Shown: positions 52,859 to 64,000 of the stretch, piece by piece
How positions within the stretch are numbered: position 1 is the stretch's first letter
Layout of the letters: each line of letters begins with the position of its first letter
Source: Rhabditoides inermis
Taxonomy: Eukaryota; Nematoda; Chromadorea; Rhabditida; Rhabditidae
DNA length: 64,000 bases
Reading direction: 5' to 3'
NCBI GenBank assembly: GCA_963966185.1
Contig: CAWZYM010000224.1
Span: 433,501 to 497,500 of the forward strand
Notes under the pieces: model-generated
The model's database searches: none
What the model was told of the DNA's origin: nothing
What the model saw: the letters and a program-made list of their open reading frames with translations, nothing else
Made by a program: the position numbers and the translations under genes

Positions 52859-55800
52859 ATGGCGGATGGAGACGCGCAGCGGGTGGCGGAGATGCTGTCG
52901 CGCACTCTGGAGCTGAACGCGGACCGGAGGAAGGCCGCCGAGGCAGAACTCAAACAGGCAGAGCAGATACCTCGTGAGTGGTTGTTTTGTTATTATTAGT
53001 TTTGTAGCGTGCTGTGTAACGTAGTGCATTCGTTAGCTTTGAAACTTCGATTGATTACCACGGATGCTTTGTTGAATAGGTTTTACGAGGAGTGTTGTTA
53101 GAGCCACACTCTCGGATCCAAACCAAATCGGTAGGATACCTTAGTTAGGACCCCGGACATCGATTTCTGGTGTTAGAAATTCCTACGCGCCATAAACGTT
53201 TCCAGTACGAAAACGTACAGGGCTTGGTTTTCGGCTACCTCATTCTTTTTTCTTTCTTTTTTTTCGGCTACCGCATGTTGCGAGTGTGGCTTGGATTGTT
53301 TCCCTAGGCTTCGCGACTTACTGGCTTGTCAAAAGTATTGTTTAGGTTTCGCGGCGCACCTGGTACAGTTGGTGTGTTCGGAGCAGATGGCGCCGGAGAT
53401 TCGCATGGCCGCCGCCGTCGCCGCCAAGAACTTTGTCAAGCGGAATTGGGTACGTTCAACGTTTCAAATTTAACAACGAATTATTGCGGTGAATTTTTTT
53501 TCATACGTTCTCATCGTTGTCACGAGACGATAAGTTGGGAGATTACGGGAGAAAGCCGGAATACACACGTACCTCGTACCTGGTATATTTTAAGCCCTAA
53601 ATTCTGTAAGGACATACAATGATGCACAAAATCATTTGATCGAATAGAAAGAAAGTAAACACATGATGCGAGTGAATTGAAGGATGTGCAATGCAGAGTT
53701 GCATCTAGAGAATGATTCGTGTGAAAGTTTGAAGAGAGAGGCTATATCCCTATCTCGCATCGTTTTTCGCCGCCTACCCTCAAAACGGCGTCCCCGTAAT
53801 TGAATGAAACGGAGCATTTGCACACATTATCTGCGCATCACATTCGCCCTCACGCGTTTATTGCGCGCGCGCACAAGCACGAGACTTGGAAAAAAGACGG
53901 CGAATACAAAGGCTCCGCGAAACACACCGTTGAATGGAAGATGTGCGTTGGCGGTAGCCCTTTAAAAGTGACTCGAAAGTATTAATAGTATAGTAGGTGA
54001 GTAGGTAGGGTGACGACGACGCGGGCTATGAATAGAATAGACGTACAGTGAGAGGTAGCTTCTACTAGAGGGGCCTTTGAGGGAGAGGAATGAGCTCGTG
54101 TTTCGGGGGTGATAGATGGATAGATCGGTGTACTGGTGATGGTGACGCGATGTGAGCTGGAGAGGAGAGAGGTGTACGAGTGATGTACGAATATGTACGA
54201 ATACGCACGAAGCGTGTACGAGTGATGTACGAATGTGTACGAATACGCACGAAGTGTGTACGAATGTGTGTTGCAGTCTGATACGCCGGAGATGGAAGTG
54301 GCCCCGGAGCAGCAGGAGGAGCTGCGACAGACGACCCTACAGGTGGGCAAGGGCGACAAGAAACAAGAGGGGAGAGGAGACTGTATGGAATGGAGATAGA
54401 CGACGTTTCTATCTGCTGTGAGAGGAAGAGGACAGAGGAGATGTTTCAGGCCATGTTCTCGACGCGCGGCAACCTGCAGAACCAGCTCAGCCACACTGTC
54501 CATCTACTCGCCAAGGTTCGTTGAGGTTGTCTATGAAGTGCCATTGAACACACAGTGCATCACTTATTATAGTGGTTGGTTGAAACGTATAGTGAACATG
54601 ATTTTGTGGTTCGTTTGTGTGGTAGCTCCAAAAAGCGGCTACTAATATTGCAACAAAATCTAAACATAAGGAATTGATCAAGTTTTTTTTTTTTGCTTTA
54701 TTACTTCCTGGTTGTTATGATAATGATGACGACACCTCGTTTCACTGCAGCGCGACTTCCCCGAGCAGTGGCCGTCGCTGGTTCCGCAGCTGGCCGTTCA
54801 TCTACAGGGAGACTCGCTCGACAAGCTCATCGCTACTCTGTCCGCCATGGATCAGCTATTCAAGGTGGGACTGGTTCCCGGATAGATGTTATAATAGTTT
54901 TGGACCTGCCATTCAAGGTATATAGTATTTCTTCCCGGATAAGACACCCGATCATGTTTTTGTATCTGTCAGAGTTAGGTTTCAGTTCACGCAGCGTTGA
55001 CGATATGGAAATGTGATTCATTTGTAATTGAAGATTCGTAGGCCGAATGAAAAGTGAAAAAAAGCTATTTTACTTTTTTCAGAAGTTCCGTCACGAGAGC
55101 AAGAGCCAGGCGCTGTGGAGCGAGCTCAAGATGTGTCTCATGGAGGTGAGCTTGTTGTTTCTTTGTTGTTGTTGTTGTTATTGTTCACCCTCCCCCTTGC
55201 AGGTCCAAGCCCCCCTCACCGCCCTGTTTGTGAAGATGATCGAGTTGTCGCCGACTGCCGATCAGATGGGCGCCGAGGCGGCCAATCAGCTGTTGGAGGT
55301 GAGTATTGATTGATTGATCGATATTATTGATTGGTTGCAGGTTCTGCATCTGATTGTCTGCGTGTTCCACTCGCTGTGCTCGCAGGATCTGCCAGAGTTC
55401 TTTGAGGTGCGTTTGTTATTGTGTATTAATTGTGCATGATCAATATCAATTGCACTGTTTATTTTACCGTATTCATTATGGTTTTGTGAAACATAACACT
55501 CATGATTTTGGTTGTGGGACTGGAACAAAATAAAACAATTGTACCGTCTAGTTATCTTTGATGATTATTGTTTTCGTGAAACGTACATGATGATATTGAT
55601 ATTCTCGATTGCAGGACAACATGTCGGTGTGGATGGGCGGCTGCCTGCAGCTGTTGGGCCTGCAGGTGGCGAGTCAGCAGTCGACGGGCGGAGAGCCGTG
55701 CAACATCGACAAAGTCAAGGTGAGCGGGGCTCTAGGCTCTTTTTGTTTTTGATTGGTCATGATCAGTTTGTTTTGTTCAAATTTTGTTGTCATGCCGAGA

Positions 55801-57015
55801 AACAGGGATATTGTTGCGGTGGTTTGTAGAGGTTTGAATTATATCATTGAAACATATTCTGGCATATTTTTTTTCAGTTATTCGCATTTCTGACCCCGTT
55901 AGGTCTGATGACGTGTTCTTTCAGACCGAGGTGTGCGAGGTGGTGACGCTGTACGCGCAGAGATACGAGGAGGAGGTGATGGCACACATGCAGCAGCTGA
56001 TACAGGCCATCTGGGGACTGCTCGTCAACACTCCAGCCGACACGAGGTGGGTGGGGGAGAAAGAGAGAGAGAAAGAGAGAGAGAGAAGGATTTCATGTGC
56101 TAGTTTTTCGCTCTTTATTCGATTCAAAGAATAACTCACGAGCTCACGACTATTAAATTACCGACATCAGCGATTTTCTTTTATCCATTCTTGTTTCCTA
56201 TTTTTCTACGGTTGGGTATAGTGATCATGGATTGGAATAGGTGGATTGTTTTATAAAGACGATATTGTCATGATAAAGTACACTGTACACTATGCTTGTA
56301 TCATAATATAAATGTGATAGAGATACTACAATGATGTTGTTCATTGTCAGATACGACGCTCTAGTGTGCGCGGCGATCGACTTCCTCACCGCCATCTGCC
56401 AGAGGGGACAGTACGAGGTGGGATGCACTTGAATATTGGCGAATTTGAACGAAACGGATCTTCGGATCTTCCCTTTTTATGCACTTATTGCAAGTTTGAT
56501 AGATAAGCTCTTGATGCATTAGTGTTATTATTCATATTTGGTATTTTGAGAATGCGATGAAACATATTGTTTCCGTTTATTTCTGGTTTTCAACTGATTT
56601 AGAATTGGTGTTTGTGCTTAATGGATACAAAGAATGCAAGGATTAGTTTGTCGAATTGTTTCATGTTCTGAAAATTAGATGAAGCTTATTTGGACTGTTT
56701 TTTTTGCATTGCTCTTGCAGTTTGAGTCTATCAAATGGAAGTCTGGATAAACCTTTATTACTTTGAGTCGATGTTCACTACGGAGGGCGTGCTGCGGACG
56801 ATTGCGCAGGACGTGGCTGTGAAGAACCTCACCCTGCGACAGGAGGACCTGGAGATGTTCGAGGACGAGCCGATCGAGTACATGAAGAAGGACATTGAGG
56901 GTGAGAGAGGGAGGGAGGGAGCGAATCAAGGACATGTTGTGGTAGTAGCGAGGTATGGGTGCGGACATGCGATAGAACATAGAATAGACAGTGGATGTGG
57001 AGTCAGGTTAGGATG

Positions 57016-57061
<46 letters not shown>

Positions 57062-60000
57062 TTGCAGGCACAGACGTGGGCACTCGCCGCCGCGGTGCCA
57101 TCGACCTGGTGCGCGGTCTGTGCCGGCGCTTCGAGGCCCAGCTCGTGCCTATTCTCAGCGAGGTTGGTGTGGGATGGTGTTAGTGAAAGCGAGATTAGGG
57201 AATTTCAACTGCTACGAAATTGCAATACCTTTCTGTTGTTGATAGTATGGTGTGTTTAAGAAACATATGATTACTTGAACTTGACTCTCATTGTGTGTTG
57301 GAACTTATGGTACATGATGTGTTGAAACTTAGTATATTGTCTAGGTTTTGTTATGTTGTCATTCCCCCTTTGCAGGTGGTTGGTTCGTTCCTTGGTGAGG
57401 GTGGTTGGATGCGGCGTGACGTGGTCTACTGTCTGGTCACTGCCATGGCCAGCCGCACCGAGACGGCAAAGAGCGGGGCGACCAGCACCAGTCAGCTGGT
57501 GGGTGAGGGGAGGGAGGGGGTACCGCTCACTCACTTATGTATTTTGTTGCTTCCGTGTCTTTAGGCGTTGTAAAATAATAGAGTGTTGCCTAGGCATACA
57601 TTGTGATTTCAGGTGAACGTGTGTGACTTCTACGGCGCGCACGTGCGCTCTGACCTGTGCGCCGAAGATGTCAACGCCGACCCCATCCTCAAGGCCGACG
57701 CACTCAAGTCAGTTCCCAAATGTTTTGAAGTTTCGAATTTTTGTTATTATTTTTCGTGATGCATATTGTTGGTGGTGGTAGTAGTTTTTAAGTTCATTTA
57801 CTTTTCTGACTCAACCAGTATTGAATTATTTATACGGCCCCATGTTTCTTTCATACGTGATGCCTATTTCTCATTGACATAATTTCGATATTCGAACTTT
57901 GAAAATGAGGGCAACAATTCGTCAAACATTGACTCTTCGAAACATGTCATCTATCATGCATGATTTGAATCTCACTCCTCTTCTTTGCAGGTTCGTTGTT
58001 CTGTTCCGGGGGCAGCTGCCGGGGGAGGTGTTGGTGGAGGCTGTGGCGGCGATCGACCGCCTCCTCGCAGCCCAGCTACCCGTCACACACAAGTACGCCG
58101 CGTGGGCACTCGACAGGCTCATGCTCGTCAAGCAGCAGGGCGGAACGGTACTGTAATGAGGTGTACGGTACTGTAAGGGACAGGGGAGCGGTATGAGAGA
58201 GAACTGGGTTGGTGAGAAAGGACCGCAGTTTTATTTGGTGAGCTGGTGCGATTGTGGCTGGATATACTGTAATCAGGCGTACTGTCTCGTTCAGGCTCCC
58301 CTGTTCTCCTCTGCCAACGTGCCCGTGGCTGCTCTGCTGGCTCGTCTAGTAGCTGCCTTCGACGCGGACCCGAAGGCGCAGAACAGCGCCTACCTCATCA
58401 AGGCACTCCTCCGACTCGTCAACGTCATCGACGTCAGTGTTTTGTTTGTCATTGTTTTTACACGTATTTACATAGCGATATTGTTTGAATCTTTCTTCCC
58501 GATGATACTAGTGTGGTTGAGGAACGTATTTTGTACTGGATTATTTAATTTCGTTTTCTGATTGGTGTTACTTTGGCGATGTAATTTTTGTGCGTGAAAC
58601 TTCTTTGTGAAGTGGGAAATGATTATTGAATACCATGAGATGATGATGTAAAAGTAATACTGCATTCAAATAGCAAAAAAAAAAGTTTATGGAGATGTGT
58701 CAGATATGTATGATGTGTGAGATATGTATGTATCATAGTGGTATTGCTCAAAAAACTGGTTATACCTATACGTATCATAGTGATGGTTGGTGATTGGATG
58801 TTGTTTGCATATTCCGAGTAGTCGCGGTTTTTTTTGGGTGAACTTGGTTCTGACAAGGGAGCGAATTATCAGAATGGAGAAGAATGATGGATGTGTAATA
58901 GCAGTGAAACATATGAGTCGATCTTGTCTAATCCTTTGTTCTCCAGCCGTCGACCGCCTCTCAGGCGGGGGCGATCGCCTCCCGTCTGGCTGCCATGGTG
59001 GAGGGAGTGACCAAGCAACCCGCCGACCCCGTACACACACACTTCCTATTCGAGACCATCTGCGTCCTCATCAGAAAGGTGCGCTTTTTGTTTTCGTGGT
59101 GTTTGATTTTCTAGACTATTGTGCTGTACAACAGTATTATCTTCGTTTTTGAGCGGGTTGTATGTTGTTAGAGTGAAACGTATTATTTGTGGTGGGAATA
59201 TTCTTATTAGCTTGTTTGTGTCATTGTCATGGCCTTTTCAGACTTTTCTTATTACCGGAAATCAGCGCGACGGAAAATATTGAATTTTTTTACATTGCGG
59301 ACGGAATATTGGGATTGCCTAGTTTTCTGTGCGAGTTTAGTGGAGAATGAAACATATTGTTAATGTTTCTTTTTCATTCTCACATGTTTGTTACTATTTC
59401 TCTATCTTCCGCATCCGCATTGGTGTTTGGTGTATATGGACTTTTCTGAATAGTCTGAATCAAGAATCATATTGAACCATCCAGATCCAATATCCCATTC
59501 TATCTCATGTCTTCTCGCAGACGTCTGACCACTGTTGAGATTGTAATTTGTTGTATTCTGAAATGTTCTTTATCTATCTAATACATACTGAATACTTAAT
59601 ACCTCCATCGTTCTAGACGTCTGGCCACGTGCCGGGCCTCACTGAAATTCTGAATAATCTTCCTAGTATAATTTGTGTAACTGTATAACTATCTATCTCC
59701 CTCGTATTCTCGATCTCTCAGACGTCTGGCCACGTGTCGGGTGGCATCGACGCGCAGCTGCTGCCTCTGGTGGAGACGATCCTCTCGCAGGACCTCGCAG
59801 ACCTCATCCCATACGCACTCCAGATCACTGGTACGTGCAAGTTCAAGTGTTTATCCGCAATCGTTATAGCTAAATATGACATCACATTCATAATGGTAGG
59901 ATGTGAAGGCAAAAAAATCTACATTCACGTTGTGATCGACTATTGAATAGTTTTGGCATGTTTGGATTTTTTTCAGTGTTTGAAGCGTGTTATGTGGTTT

Positions 60001-63000
60001 GGTGTGTTGTCGGTCATATTGGTTTATGGTGAAGCTATTTGGAAAGATGGTATGATGGTAAGGAACAGCGATTGTTTGTGATATATACAGCGATTGTTTG
60101 TGATATACGTATAAGGATTTATATGTACTAATACTAGGTAGAGAATTTGTAGGTATGTCATTAACAACGTTGTCTCATCTTGTTATGATGAATACAAGAC
60201 TCTCTGTTGCAGGCGTGCTGCTGTCGGACGCGCAGCTGCGCGGGCAGTCCCCGGCCGCCTACGTCGCCTTCCTCCCCTTCCTGCTCAAGCCAGAGCTGTG
60301 GGCGAGGAGCGCCAACGTACCCGCCGCTCTGTCCGTCATTGAGGTGCGCGCCGGGGTCCTTGCCGAGCTGTGGAGGGAGTTGTAGTAGTAGTAGTAGTAG
60401 AGCAGTAAGGATACGGTGTTGTTTTCGTAATGTGTGTGTTGCAGGTGTTCCTGAAGGTTGCCCCGCAAGAGGTGCTGCAGGCGCACGGAAAGGACCTCAT
60501 GACACACTATGCGAGGTGGGAGGGGGAGGGGAGATCGGAGATGGTGATGATCATTATTATAGACTGATCGGCTCGAAAGCACTCGACCAGTACGGATTCC
60601 AGCTCGCCAACGCCATTCTGCCCGGAATTGAGGTACTGTAGATTACTGTAGACGGTAACTGTAACTGTGATGTTTGCAGCACGTTGGCGGAGTGGACGCC
60701 CCGGTGTCTGCCCTCCTCAATAACATGTTCCGCCGCTGTCAGCTCAGCAAGACGCCCAAGTTCAACAAGCTATTCGTCGTGTTCGCGTGCCGGTTTGCCG
60801 TCGTCCGCGGAGCCGAACAGTTGTACAAGGTATGAGGAGAGGGGGGGGAGAGGAAGAGAGAGAGGGGGGGGGGAGAGAGCGAGAGTCACTCATTTCAGTC
60901 GATGGAGTCTATCCAGCCCGGCATGTACCGTATGGTGGTGGAGAAGCTCATCTCGAATGAGCTGGACTCGGTGGCCAAGCTGACGACAGTGGACGAGAAG
61001 AGGACGATGGCCATTGGACTGGCGAGGATCCTGGGCGAGACGGCATCCGTGCTGGGGTGAGTGGAGGTGGAGGGGAACAGGGGAGGGAGGGGGAGTGGTC
61101 AAGTGGAGAGTTGTACAGTGGTTATGCAAATCAGTTGGCACCAGTAGAGAGCGCAGAGCGAGAGTGCGAGGCGGCAAAAATCGATAGACATGCGAGAGCA
61201 CATTAGGGGCGGCGCGCAGCGGCGCCCGTTTGTTTTGAGCTGTGACGCGCGCAACACGCCACTCCCAAGGCACACACGATTTCTCTATTCTAATACAATA
61301 TACTTAATTAGTGTGCGTTATTTGTTAGAATATCACTTTGTAAGACCTATGAGTATGATTCGTGAAACCAATATCGGTTGCGGCATCCAAAAACCGCCCT
61401 CTCTTGCTCTCTCCCGCTTTGCCACTAAACGTGTTTACGACGGCGGCGGCGACGACGGTGTGCATCACGTAAGCTCCGCCCACTGCACTTTGCGCTCATT
61501 GGTCGCTCGGCTCTCTTGCGTGCGCACTCTGATTGGCTGAGCGCATGCCCCGCCCTTCGTTCACCCACTCTCGTGTCGGCTCGCCGTCCAGGCCACCGCC
61601 CCAGTTTTGGCGCGAAAACTGTGGGGGGAGGGGAGTGTGCGGAGCGGAGTGAGTGGGTAAGAGAGAGAGACGCGAAATAGCGCGTGTCAATGAGAGACTG
61701 GCATTGGCAGGCGCACGAGCGATTCGACAAAGCAGTGCGTTTCCATATTCAGGATACGTTTTCTAAAGTTTCGAATATGTATACATAACATGTTCGGCAC
61801 ATCAACCTGAAAAACAATTTCTTCGAAATTTGAGAAAAGGACATCCATTCTCTTTCGAAAAGTACACGAGTAAAGAGGAGTGGTTTGTTTTGATCTAATT
61901 CAACAAAAGCACATGCATAAAATCTCTTCGCAGCTGACTAAAATTTCAAAACAAACCTGCTCTTTCTGATCGATGAAAAATATAGTATGCACTATAATCG
62001 TGTCATACATTTTGTTGCAAGTTACTTGTTGGGATTAACAGTATCCTGAATACCTGAACTCAACATGCTAACAAGAAAACAATTAGAGTTTTAAAACATC
62101 GTTCGAAAGAGCAGGTTTGTTTTGAAATTTTAGTCAGCTGCGAAGAGATTTTATGCATGTGCTTTTGTTGAATTAGATCAAAACAAACCACTCCTCTTTA
62201 CTCGTGTACTTTTCGAAAGAGTAAATAATCACCTTTTTTTTCGCGCGCGCGCAATTTTCAAATGCGGGACGGACGAGCGGAGTGGTACTAAATAAACTAA
62301 ACTAAATATTCCCTGTAGTGTGGGATTGTGAGTTGAATTGGGTTTTCGACTTCGACTGAGTGTTTATGCGTGGCGAAAGTAATTGCTTGTTGCATATGTG
62401 AGTGTTGAACTTTTATTAACCACTTTATGTAACGTATCTGTATGTTTTGTGGAATTTGTAGTGCTCGTTTCAGTGATCTGTTCGGTGTGGTGGCGACGAA
62501 TGCGGTGAAGATGGTGGAGGCGCCGTCGGTGAGCGGGTCGTTCGGAGGAGCTGCCCTGTCGCCCGAAGATGAACAGGTAGGGGGGGGAGAGATGAAGGAA
62601 GAGAGAGAGGGGGAGAGGAAGAGAGAGAGAGAGAGATGACTGTTGACTGTTCCCATCCAGGCATCTATGTACAACGCGGAGGGTGAGTTCACGAACCCGT
62701 ACTGTAAGCTGAGCCACGCGGGAAAGGCCGATGTCCTCGCACCCGAGGTGACCAATGCAAAGAGTGAGTCGAGAGGGGGCTGTAGGGAGTACTGTAGTCG
62801 AAAGTAAATTAGCCTAGACGATTGATTCTAGCTATTGATATGATACCTCTATCTAAGTGGTGAATTGTGCGAAATGGTTGACTGTTGTGTTTCAGAGTTC
62901 TTGGCGCAGTCGGTTCTGCAGACTGCGCCCGCCTCGAACCCTGCCCTTCTGGGATGCATCCCCGACGACGCCAAGCAGGTGTTCGCTGCCTACCTTCAGA

Positions 63001-63008
63001 GTGCATAG
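52859..63008 (+). CDS. xpo-2: exportin-2 (CSE1/XPO2), importin-alpha export receptor
   Basis: Karyopherin-beta family HEAT-repeat receptor that returns importin-alpha to the cytoplasm with Ran-GTP. About 27 exons were traced in frame. The N-terminal importin-N region has ELNADRRKAAEAELKQAEQ and AAAVAAKNFVKRNW. Next come DFPEQWPSLVPQL, KFRHESKSQALWSELK and LPEFFEDNMSVWM. A middle block has FTTEGVLRTIAQDVAVKNLT, DEPIEYMKKDIEGTD and TRRRGAIDLVRGLCRRFE. Later blocks include LFRGQLPGEVLVEAV, HKYAAWALDRLM, HTHFLFETICVLIR and TPKFNKLFVVFACRFAV. The CSE1 C-terminus is NPYCKLSHAGKADVLAPEV and FLAQSVLQTAP, ending AAYLQSA. The order matches the family from end to end. A tgtcag acceptor lies 8 bases before the ATG, which fits a trans-spliced downstream operon gene. 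Introns are mostly 50 to 900 bases; the one at 61057-62461 is enlarged by the inverted 1.03-kb element. A polyadenylation signal (aataaa) is near 63213. Confidence 0.95.
59516..59745 (+). repeat. degraded tandem copies of an exon's 3' splice junction
   Basis: The real exon begins ctctcag/ACGTCTGGCCACGTGTCGGG at 59722. Two upstream echoes precede it: tctcgcag/acgtctgaccac at about 59512 and ttctag/acgtctggccacgtgccggg at about 59617. Each retains an AG acceptor. Confidence 0.8.
61202..62221 (-). mobile_element. 1.03-kb non-autonomous element, copy 2 (inverted, intronic)
   Basis: Reverse complement of 43167-44194 apart from a shorter CGC tract (about 9 bases fewer) and a few substitutions. It lies in the exportin-2 intron between the exon ending at 61056 and the one starting at 62462. 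Clear target duplication not found at either copy. Confidence 0.85.
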
Positions 63009-64000
63009 ACAACCTGCACATCATAGAGCCTACTGTAGCCCCCTTGTTGCTTATTTATAGCCCTGTCCTATGCCCTGGTTATCGTTTGTTCTCTTCCCCA
63101 TACGAGTCCCACCTCCGAATCCGAGTTGACTGCAGTACCCGTTGATTGCAAGTTTCTATCGATTATGTTTTGATGAATGTTTGTAATTCGTTCTTTCAAA
63201 ATTTGCTAACGTGAATAAATTTGATTATACACAGGTATGCTGGATTTTTTTATTGTCGGTTGCTGAGGCTGCGGTTTCAGAAGTTATAGTCTCATGAGTC
63301 ATAGGAAAGACTAGATGTAACTACGAAATCGATTCACAGAGAACCGGGAAACGAAACTAATGTGAAAAAGGAATTTTGTATTCGCCTTTGACGAAAGGAA
63401 TTTTTGTCATTTTTTCCAGTTATGACTACATACATAGTAGTCAGCTATGAGTTATGACGTCTTATTCACTTATGACTAGTATACAGTTTTTAAGGAATTG
63501 AAGTGACATTAGAAATATACTCTCTGTTTTATCTTCTAGCCAAAATAATGAATGGATTTTTGTCGGTTTCTAATCTGAAGTTAACACGCAAGGCGTGCAA
63601 ATACAAGTTCATAAAGAAAGATAAAAAAAAAACCACGGCTATCACTTCGCTTACAAAGCCGATTGAGACTAGTTTCGCGGTAGTATGTTCTTTCTCGTAG
63701 ACAATATTCTCGTTACGTGCACTCATTTCTTCATGTTGTCTTTCATCTAGGCACTTTTCGGATGTATACAATACATTGTTCGGAAATATTACGCAATACA
63801 CTTTTGTACGCATGTACTCAAAGGTTTTGTAGATGTTGTGTAGATGAATAATGAATACGAAACAATGATCTACCGTTTCTATATTTCTAACAACCACTCT
63901 TTAGTTTTGTATTTCATTGTGGGAGGCACTTGAAATTTTGATATTCGTGAACTGGCTTGTATGGCAAACGCTGTTTTTGAAATTGGTGATCATAAAATCT
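63009..64000. other. 3' flank of exportin-2, intergenic
   Basis: Contains the 3' UTR and polyadenylation signal, then AT-rich DNA. The open frames at 63503-63700 and 63529-63897 overlap on opposite strands and show no domain, so no gene is called. Confidence 0.4.

Overview
The window is animal genomic DNA, most likely from a nematode. Genes are cut into many small exons by GT-AG introns. Most start codons sit 0-10 bases after a strong 3' splice site that has no recognisable upstream coding exon, which is the signature of spliced-leader trans-splicing. Same-strand genes are tightly spaced in operon-like runs. Introns are rich in TACNGTA and ATCGAT words. The DNA is also studded with (GA)n/(CT)n microsatellites and short inverted-repeat elements.

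Layout. 1-3997 (-): 5' part of a voltage-gated K+ channel gene (T1 domain to S4; pore off the window). 4.0-25.4 kb: gene-poor, microsatellite-rich DNA. It holds an apparently split minus-strand gene (an ankyrin-like exon pair at 18.1-18.6 kb and a chain of six phase-compatible Ser/Pro-rich exons at 8.9-11.6 kb), an intact 929-codon non-LTR retrotransposon ORF (14.1-16.9 kb), and fold-back elements at 5.07 and 24.5 kb. 25.5-32.1 kb (+): a neuropeptide-receptor-like rhodopsin-family GPCR with an intronic tRNA-Phe and two possible C-termini. 33.3-34.66 kb (+): a galectin-like protein with a His-rich tail, followed by a 42-bp minisatellite and a 593-bp TIR element.

35.86-40.6 kb (-): three genes in a row, two of them tandem paralogues with helical N-terminal halves and C2H2-type fingers, then a small proline-rich protein. 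42.4-63.0 kb (+): three genes in a row, namely a coiled-coil protein, the tRNA 2-thiouridylase (TRMU/MnmA family), and the importin-alpha export receptor exportin-2 (CSE1/XPO2). The minus and plus runs are head-to-head. The 1.8 kb between them is mostly one 5'-truncated RTE-type retrotransposon with a 12-bp target duplication, so the original shared promoter was only about 0.3 kb.

The most unusual items are: a ~1.03-kb element in two inverted copies, each inflating an intron of a different housekeeping gene (one copy starts 5 bases after the splice donor); a 55-residue secreted peptide gene on the opposite strand inside the 4.35-kb last intron of the TRMU gene; a TTAA-flanked element carrying tRNA-like A and B boxes; a galectin fold with lost sugar-binding residues joined to a Cys/His-rich tail; and several introns whose splice junctions are echoed by degraded tandem copies. 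All gene models are read by eye from splice consensus and reading phase; no alignment or transcript data were used.
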